DNA of 64,000 nt from positions 61,854,552 through 61,918,551 of the forward strand of contig OX419756.1 of the NCBI GenBank assembly GCA_948567375.1. The letters are read 5' to 3'. Below the pieces are notes generated by a model that saw nothing but the letters and a program-made list of their open reading frames with translations, was not told where the DNA came from and searched no databases. The position numbers and the translations under genes are program-made. The DNA is from Lunularia cruciata. Lineage: Eukaryota; Streptophyta; Marchantiopsida; Lunulariales; Lunulariaceae. Each line of letters opens with the position of its first letter. Position 1 is the stretch's first letter. This document shows, piece after piece, positions 56,691 to 64,000 of this stretch.

Positions 56691-57084
56691 GCCTATGGCT
56701 GTTGCAAGAGCAGGATATTTTTGAGTTTTGCTCGGTCATTGATTTGAAACAGTGGAGAAGAGAAGGAGTTGAAATCTGCAGGAAGGACTGAACTAGGGCG
56801 GGAGCAAGAGAAGAAATTTGAGAGTTTGACTTTGCCTTGCACAAGATAGGAGAGATTTTGAAGGTTGGCTTCCTTGAGCAGTAGCCAGTGACATGGGTAG
56901 ATTTGTGTTAGGGTTGCTCTAGCTGGACAAGGAATGATTTTGAATATGGAAGGATGTTTATTGTGAGAATGTTGATAGGAGAGCAAATTTTGAATGAATA
57001 ATGTTTGTTGTGAAGAGGTGGACATGAAATGAATTTTGAATGTAGAGGATGTGATGTTGAAAATGTAATAGTGAAGAATTCTCA

Positions 57085-57240
57085 TGAAGGAGAGACTGAG
57101 TAGAGTGAATGAGAGACTGGGCAGAGTAAATGAGAGACTGGACAAAGTGAATGAGAGATTGGACAAAGTGAATGAGAGATTGGACAGAGCAAATGAGAGA
57201 CTGGACAAAGTGAATGAGAGACTGTTCAGAGTGAAGGAGT
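57085..57240 (+). repeat. 21-bp tandem repeat array, about 7 units
   Basis: The unit GAGAGACTGGACAAAGTGAA plus T is repeated with minor variation within element X. Confidence 0.95.
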
Positions 57241-58011
57241 GAGAGTCTCCAGGGCTTGGTCTGGACAGGAGTGAACTATTGAAGAGAGATTTTCAAAGGT
57301 TGCCTGGCCTTGGTTTGTGACAAAAGGAGAGAGAAAACTTTCAAAAGTGCTATTGAGCATGACACTGGCCAGATGAACAAATGGCACAGAGTATGCCTTG
57401 AAGAAGTGCAGGGTAGAGGAGAGAAAATTTTGCAGGAAAGCAAGGCCTTGAGAGTGCAGGGCAGAAAATGGGTTTCTTTGCAAGAGAATGAAGGACCTTG
57501 CAAGAGAGAGAAGGCTGGATAGGAAAGAAATTTCACAGGTCTAGTAGAGCTGAGATGATGGTGTGTTTGACTTGTGACTAGCGTCGTGGAAGCTCCATTT
57601 TAGGAGCTCTTAGTCCGTCTATATGAAAGGTTCAACTCAGTAGTCTGGCCTGGTTGAGCTAAATAGAATATTAGTTTTTGTTCATAAAAATTCCAGCCTC
57701 TCCTAGGAACCATTAGGTCCCAAAATCATAGCTGAAACCGTGTGAGCTAGCCAGTTTTGTGAAGGCCAAGGACAAACTAAGCACAAGCAGCCAAGTGCCT
57801 GGTGCACTCTCGAGGCCAAACAAATTCCCCAACATTGCCTACTTGGCATGGAAGCTAAGCTAGTTAGAAGCTTCCAAAAGCTATATGCTTGGAGCATAAG
57901 TTAACTAGTCAAGAAGCTTCCTAGATGCTTTTGGAATATTCTAGGCTAATTTGGCTTATTCTCTACTTTGTTAGCCTTACTAAGTACGTCGCTAAACTCC
58001 ATATTGTTACG

Positions 58012-59491
58012 AGTTACAATATTATGAGTTGCCAATCAAGAACAAGGATAAGTCCAAGACAACATTTTGGGCTATTGATCCTCACAGCAAGGATGTGTTA
58101 TATCAATGGAGGCTCTTACTATTTGGGTTAAAGAACACTCTTGCTAAGTTCTAGAGGGTCATGGACTGGATCCTAGCTAGATTGGATTTTGCTTGGTGCT
58201 ATTTTGATGACATTTTGGTCTATAGCACTATTGTGGAGGAGCATGAGAGACAATTGTTGGAGGTGTTTGGGAGGTTGAGATATCATGGACTCAAATTACA
58301 TCTTAGGAAGTGTAGGTTCTTCATGAGTAGGTTGAGTATTTGGGTCACACTATTTACCCTGGAGGACTTGGTGTTCAGCAAACCAAGGTTGAGGCTTTTG
58401 CACGTATTCCTTGACCTACAAAAGTGAGCAATATGTGAGCATTCCTTGGCTTGGCAAACTTCTATTGCTGCTATGTTAGAGGATTTAGTGCCATTGCCAA
58501 GTCCTTGACAAAGCTGACCAAGCTTACAAAAGAGTGGTGCTGGGGAGATGAGCAAGAGAGAGCTTTTGTAGAGCTCAAGGAGAGGTTGACATCTACTCCT
58601 ATTTTGAGGAGACCGATAAGAGGACAATCATTTAAGGTTCACACTAATGAAGTATGTTGGGGCTTGTAGCAATGCTCACCTTGCATGATGATGAGGGGAA
58701 GGAGTTTTTGGTGGCCTATGCTAGTCCCTCAAACAATTCAGCAAAGGTGAAGTATAGTTCATATGAGGGAGAGTGCTTGGTAGCAATTTGGGCAATAGCA
58801 CATTTCCAATGTCACCTATTTGGTAACCCTTTTACTCTCATTACTGATCATCAGCCACTAAAGTGGTTGATGGAGTCCAACAAGCTTCCAATGAAGCTTG
58901 GACAATAGGCTTTGATTTTACGAGAGTATGATTTCATGATTATTCATAGATCTAGAGTGGTGAACGTGATACAAATGGGTTGAGTAAAAACCCATATCCC
59001 AACCAGCAGTATTAGTCCGAAGCATGTTGGCATGGTGAGCCAAATGAGGAGATGGTGCCAAGTTGGCATGCATTTTTCTCTATATATTTTTTGAGACTTT
59101 GGTGGTATCTCTCTTAGCGCATATAGGAGGAGTTATTGAGGTCACAAATCTAGAAAGTTAAGATATTGGTACAATTCAGCAAGACATTCATAATGATGTC
59201 TTAGTGATCAACTATCTTTGCATTGGTGTTGTGGATGGCATAGTTGGGGCCAAGGAAAGAGACCATGTCCTTTAGCAAGCCATGCAATTTAGATTGGAGT
59301 GTAGACACCTTTTGTGTGTATGGGAGGATGGTAGAGAGTAGCACCACTTCCATCTCAAAGTCCACAATTGGTCGGTCATGCTCATGAGGAGCTAGGACAT
59401 TTTGGAGTAAAGCGTGCATATATCTTACTCCATAGTCATTATTGATGGAACGGTATGCAAATCAATGTACAATAGTTTATTGCCAGATGTG
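58012..59491 (+). pseudogene. Copy gamma: RT, RNase H and integrase start
   Basis: Resumes at the equivalent of alpha 51344. The RT catalytic box reads YFDD (YIDD in alpha) in the frame at 58161-58427. The RT-RNase H junction is in frame here (EWCWGDEQERAFVELKERL), showing that the frameshift in alpha is secondary. RNase H at 58654-58908 keeps YEGECLVAIWAI and ITDHQPLKWLM. The integrase N-terminus follows and is cut at 59491 by a solo LTR. Confidence 0.87.
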
Positions 59492-60241
59492 TGTAATACC
59501 AATAGCTAGACACATTATCTAGAGATGAATTTTTTTGGGAACATCTAGAAGTATGTTATACATGATGGACTAAGTAGATCATACAGAGGTATCACTTAAA
59601 GAGTACTTCTACTAGTAGGCCAAAAACCGAAACATGCTTGAAGACTTTAAAATCAATAGCTAAACATATGATCTAGAGGTGAAACTTGGGGTGGTGACAT
59701 CTAGAAGGATTTTACACATGATGGAGAATGTAGAGCAGATATAGGTATTACCAAAAGAGCACTTCTACTAATAGTGCAGAAACCAAAAATAGCCTAAACT
59801 TTAAAGCCATTTTTGAGGGCCTAAACGGATGAATTAGGCCTCAAAAATGAAAAATTTTCCCCACAAAGAGAAAGAGGCTTGCCTTTCTCCCCTCCATAAT
59901 TTGACTTTTTGAGATATTTCCAACAGTACCTTACCCATACAATTTTGAGCTTCTAACAAGAAGATTCCCTAAAGGATCCCTAAAGATTCCCTTTGGTCAA
60001 ACCCATTTGGCCAACTAGTTAGGACAAGGACTGACATGTCACCCATCCAAACAACTAATCCAAGGATGGAGCTCACTGAAATGTCACTAATCCATGTATT
60101 TGATCCAAGGGTGGAGCTTCCTTTTAGGGGATCCTCTTTGTTATATAATAAAGAGAAGGTGCTCCTTTGGGGCATCAAAGGATTCAGTAGGAAATTGGTG
60201 TTTTCTCTCTTGAAGAGTTCTCTTGTCCTCTAAGTATTATA
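59492..60241 (+). mobile_element. Solo LTR of the chromovirus family inside gamma
   Basis: TGTAATACC...AGTATTATA, 750 bp, with a perfect 5-bp target duplication, ATGTG at 59487-59491 and 60242-60246. Homologous end to end with 28779-29530. Removing it restores gamma's integrase sequence. Confidence 0.94.
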
Positions 60242-60642
60242 ATGTGTAGTTTGTGACCAAGTTGGAGCATCATTTAATGCTCATATGCCATAGCTACACC
60301 CATTATCTATCACGGGATTGGGTTACCGTTGGACTTTGGACTTTGTTGGACCTTTACCATTGACTATGAGACATCATCAATATGTTGTGGTGTGGTGGAG
60401 CACTTCTCCAAGTGGATTGAGTTGGTGGCACTTCTTGACGAGTCTAGTGAAGTGACAACTTACTTGTTCCTGGATCGGGTTCTCAGTCATTTTGCTGCAC
60501 CAACTGAGGTTTTGATTGATTAGGGTACATAGCTAATGGGAGAGTTTCAGGTCTTGTGTGACAAAGCTTTGATTGATCATTGTACTACCTCTCAAGATCA
60601 CCATGAGGCAGATGGCTTAGCAAAAAGAGTCATTCAGACGGC
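60242..60642 (+). pseudogene. Copy gamma: integrase core
   Basis: Equivalent to alpha 52824-53222. FSKWIELVALLDESSE is readable, and the position that is TGA in alpha (53058) is CGG here. The second catalytic region has decayed (IDXGT with a stop). It ends at the junction with the inverted X-type element. Confidence 0.85.
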
Positions 60643-63600
60643 GTCACAAGGAATGTAAGCTCTCAAGATTGCACCAAGCACCTGGCTGCTTGTGCTTATG
60701 CTAGCTTGTTCATCATAGTCTAGGCACTGGTTATGTTTTCCAGCTTTGTGACAACAGCCTCTCTTAGCAGACTTTTTGCTGCTATTCTGTGCCTAATATT
60801 CCTGAGTTGTTGTTCTAGACTATTTCTCACTTTGACTTTCTTAGGTGGGTGTTGGATTTTTGCTGTAACGCCAGGTTTGGCCCAAGCACAGATTCATGGA
60901 TTCAAGGACTAGTCCATAGGTCATAATTGACTCAACTCTAGAATTTTGTTCCATACTATGTTTGAATTTTGTAGCCTAGCTGAATATCATAGTGTTTATT
61001 CCATTCTTATTATTTTTTTCTTAATTTTGTACACACACATTCAATAACAAGGAGAAATCACTTCCATCTACACTCCAAGTTTCAAATTCATAACTTTTCA
61101 GGACGATCAAGCAGATCTGACTGCATAACGTTTCATCTAAGCACACTGCCTAGTTGAGCATGTATAGAACACAAAGTCAGCCTGGTCTTACCTCCTATCC
61201 CTTACAGTCTTCAACTTTCTGCTTGTAGTCTCTGCCTGATATCTCCAAGTCTTCACTGTTCAACAGAATTCCTTTGCTTTCTCCCTCTTGACATTGTGAG
61301 TCCATACGGTCTCCTCCTTGAGTATTTCTCTCTTCACACTCCAATTCTTGACCTCCCTTGATCTTTTCTTTACCTCCAAGAAACCACCTTTCTCCCTTCC
61401 TTTTGGTGGTCCAATACCCTCTCTGATTTTTCTGTTCCTTTCTTCTCTCTTCTCCTTGATGCCCTATCTGCCCTTCAATGGTCCAAAACCATTCTCTAAT
61501 TTTTCTTTCCTTCTATTGTTGTACTCTGCTTTTGATTCCTCAATATGCCTTCTCTTGTTGTCTGATTTTCTTCTTCTCTTCTTTTGATACTATTCCTGTA
61601 CTTTTTCTTGAACTCTCTCCCTTCTTCACTCTATACTTCTTGTTTGCTCCCCTGCCTTGCTCTTGATTCTTTTCCTAACCTTCCATCACTTGAAGCTCCT
61701 CCAAAATCCCTCTTTCTTCTCCTGAAACATTTATTCTTCCAAACCCTCTGACACTTCCCGGATGCTTCCTGTAAAACCTTTGCCAACCTTCAAACTACTT
61801 CCAAAAATCCTCAATGTCAAAATCTCATTGATTAAACATTTCTACTTCAAAACCTTTGTCACTCAAAGCTTCTCTGCAGCCTTTTTGGTCTCTCAAAATC
61901 ATCCATTGCAAGAATCTCTGTCAAACCTTCATCTCCTTCTTGAAAATCCTTAACTATCCCAAGCTCGGATCCTGAAAAATATTTCCTCTTGCACAATCTC
62001 TCTGTCACTTTTGGAAACTCCTCTCCAGCTTTACTGATTTTCCAAAAACTTCCTGCCAAAAACCTCTCTACTCAAAGTTCCTCTCCACATCCTACTGCTC
62101 TCCTGAAACATCCCTTGCAAGAATTCTATCAAACCTTCAACTCCTTCCTGAAATCCTCATTGTCCCAAGCTCGTCTCTTGAAAACATTTCCTCTTTCACA
62201 ATCCTTTTGTCACTTGTTGAGACTTATCTCCAACTTTCCTGATCTTCCAAAACATCTCCTGTCAAAATCTCTCCACTTGCAGTTCCTCTCCACATCCTAT
62301 TGATCTCTCAAAATCATCCCTTGCAAGAATCTATGTCAAACCTTCATCTCCTTCCTGAAAATCCTGAATTGTCCCAAGCTCATCTCCTAAAAAACATTTC
62401 TCCTCAAAACCCCTGTCACTTCAAGCTTCTCTCCAGCCTTTCTAGTCTCCCAAAACACCTCTTGCATTTCTCTCCACTTGAAGTTCCTCTCAAGGCCCTA
62501 TTGATCTCTCAAAATTCATTTCCTGCCAAGAACCTCTCTGTCAACCTTCAACTTCTTTCCAAAATTCCTCACTGTTCTCTTGCAAACATTCTCCTCAAAA
62601 CCCCTGTCACTTCACAAAACTCCTCTCCAGCCCTACTGATCTTCCAAAAACTCCATGTCAAGAACCTCTCCACTTGAAGTTCCTCTCAAAACCTTATTGA
62701 TCTCTTGAAATCATTCTTGCTAAGAATCTTTGTCAACATCAAACCCTCTTTCACTCAAAGCTTCTCTCCAGCCTTTCTAGTCTCCTGAAACACCTGTTGC
62801 ATTTCTCTCCACTTGAAGTTCCTCTCAAGGGCCTATTGATCTCTCAAAATTCATTTCTTGCCAAGAATCTCTATCAACATCAAACCCTCTCTCACTCAAA
62901 GCTTCTCTCCAGCTTTACTGATCTTCCAAAACATTTCCTGCTAGAATCTCTCCTCTCTCAGCTCCTCTTCACATCCTATTGATCTCTCAAAATCATTTCT
63001 TGCATTTCTCTCCTCTCAAAGTTCCTCTCAAAGCCCTATTGATCTCTCAAAATTCATTTCTTGCCAAGAGCCTTTTGTCAACCTTCAATTTCTTCCCAAA
63101 AATTCCTCACTGGTCTCTTGCAAACATTCTCCTCAAAACCCCTGTCACTTCACAAAACTTCTCTCCAGCCCTATTGATCTTCCAAAAACTCCCTTTCAAG
63201 AACCTCTCCACTCAAAGTTCCTCTCAAAACCTTACTGATATCTCAAAATCATTTCCAGCCAAGAATCTCTAGCAACATCAAACCCTCTCTCACTCAAAGC
63301 TTCTCTCCAGCCTTTCTAGTCAACTCTTGCATTTCTCTCCACTTGAAGTTTCTCTCAAGGCCCCATTGATCTCTCAAAATTCATTTCCTACCAAGAATCT
63401 CTGTCAACGTCAAACCCTCTCTCACTTGAAGCTTCTCTCCAGCTTTACTGATCTTCCAAAACATCTCTTGCTAGAATCTCTCCACTTGCAATTTGTCTCC
63501 ACATCCTACTGATCTCTCAAAATCATTTCTTGCATTTCTCTCCTCTCAAAGTTCCTCTCAAGGCCCTATTGATCTCTCAAATTCATTTCTTGCCAAGAGC

Positions 63601-64000
63601 CTTTTTGTCAACCTTCAACTTCTTCCCAAAAATTCCTCACTATTCTCTTGCAAACATTTCTCCTCAAAACCTCTGTCACTTCACAGAACTCCTCTCCAGC
63701 CCTACTGATCTTCCGAAACTCCTCGTCAAGAACCTCTCCACTCAAAGTTCCTCTCAAAACCTTAATGATCTCTTGAAATCATTTCTTGCATTTCTCTCCA
63801 CTCAAAGTTCCTCTCCACATCCTACTGATCTCTCAAAATCATCCCCTGCAAGAATCTATGTCAAACCTTCAACTCCTTCCTAACTCTTCTTTGTCCTCAA
63901 AACCCTTCCTGTCCTCTAAACCCTTCATGTAAGAAAAACCTTTGATCCTTCACACTCTTCCTGTTCTTGTCTGTCATCAAAAACCTTCCATATCTTCTTG
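60643..64000 (-). mobile_element. Inverted relative of element X, cut by the window end
   Basis: The left end, read in reverse, matches the right end of X (CACCTGGCTGCTTGTGCTTA at about 60677 against the complement of 57775-57805). It then continues as CT-rich, non-coding sequence with tandem repeats composed like the complement of X's repeats. Long plus-strand Ser/Leu/Pro-rich frames are by-products of the repeat composition. Inserted into gamma's integrase. The far end is not in the window. Confidence 0.6.
62400..63890. repeat. Higher-order tandem repeat, about 530-bp period
   Basis: TTGCATTTCTCTCC occurs near 62463, 63003 and 63531 and, in a second phase, near 62798 and 63329. This gives a period of about 530-540 bases made of shorter related units (TCAAAGTTCCTCTC, CCTACTGATCTCTCAAAATC). 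It extends toward the window end. Confidence 0.8.

Larger units (their letters stand above)
54582..57834 (+). mobile_element. Element X: non-coding insertion rich in tandem repeats
   Basis: Starts TGTTGTCGGG and ends CCCCAACA, a TGTTG/CAACA inverted end pair, inside a family B LTR that can be followed on both sides. No protein domain, primer site or direct terminal repeat is visible. Most of it is tandem repeats of 80 and 21 bp. It could be a giant solo LTR or a non-autonomous element. The right boundary is uncertain by a few bases because a target duplication is not clean (GCCGC on the left, TTGCC or GCCTA on the right). Confidence 0.65.
54232..58011 (-). repeat. Second family B copy: leader end and 5' LTR, split by element X
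   Basis: 54232-54357 is family B leader. The LTR begins TGTAAAAGACC at 54358, breaks at 54581, resumes at about 57835 (CTACTTGGCATGG) and ends TTGTTAC at 58010. The intervening 3.25 kb is element X. Beyond 58011 gamma resumes. Confidence 0.85.

Noticed and set aside
42884-58012. Gamma's two halves as separate insertions
   Set aside because: They are collinear parts of one element with only about 35 bases missing between them, and a family B copy fills the gap.
61318-63883. Several Ser/Leu/Pro-rich plus-strand frames
   Set aside because: They follow the CT-rich tandem repeats of the inverted X-type element and repeat with its period.

Overview
The window is nuclear DNA from a land plant (or close streptophyte relative) with a large, repeat-filled genome. 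Almost everything in it is nested LTR retrotransposon DNA: Ty3/gypsy and Ty1/copia reverse transcriptases, an initiator-Met-type primer site (TGGTATCAGAGC), solo LTRs with 5-bp target duplications, and AT-rich decayed spacers. No bacterial, organellar or viral gene set is present. The lineage cannot be fixed from this sequence. An unpermuted DNMT3-like methyltransferase and the heavy nesting would suit a gymnosperm, fern, lycophyte or streptophyte alga. The only candidate host gene is a short proline-rich secreted protein at 21828-22304.

The centrepiece is a 9.3-kb Ty3/gypsy-type element at 44891-54231 (copy alpha). Its coding order is gag, zinc knuckles, aspartic protease, a cytosine-5 DNA methyltransferase domain, reverse transcriptase, RNase H, integrase, PHD finger. 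The methyltransferase lies between protease and reverse transcriptase, and the PHD finger sits where chromoviruses carry a chromodomain. Older relatives are beta (26298-27382 plus 35944-37626), gamma (39651-42884, 58012-59491, 60242-60642) and delta (19883-20810). Gamma also carries the methyltransferase, so this is a family and not a one-off fusion. Comparing copies shows that the coding region was once a single long frame. A UAG in a leaky-stop context (UAG-CAR-YYA) between methyltransferase and reverse transcriptase is present in both alpha and gamma. The ends are odd: alpha reads A...B and beta ends B-A-B, so the insertion ends do not match the LTR boundaries expected from the primer site and polypurine tract.

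Layout. 1-8507 and about 11485-19882 are two diverged copies of one composite block on the minus strand (gypsy family E gag/protease, family B protease/RT, copia pol). A family B solo LTR and AT-rich spacer separate them. 19883-20810 is delta. 20811-25643 is mostly unique sequence with the proline-rich gene and short tandem repeats. 25644-26297 is copia LTR ending in a near-perfect palindrome. 26298-37626 is beta, split by a family B element (27383-35943, minus strand, target duplication TTTTG) that itself holds a chromovirus (28779-35095). 37627-39605 is a plus-strand copia fragment. 39651-60642 is gamma, split by a second family B copy, which in turn received alpha (target duplication ATCTT) and a 3.25-kb non-coding element X (54582-57834). 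A 0.75-kb solo LTR also sits in gamma. 60643-64000 is an inverted, window-truncated relative of X with long tandem repeats.

For the intact ancestor of alpha, the likely division of labour is as follows. Gag, protease and methyltransferase would come from the first reading frame. RT, RNase H, integrase and PHD would follow by readthrough. The methyltransferase could methylate new cDNA or the locus, and the PHD finger could guide integration to particular histone marks. These roles are inferred from domains only. Every copy here carries stops or frameshifts.
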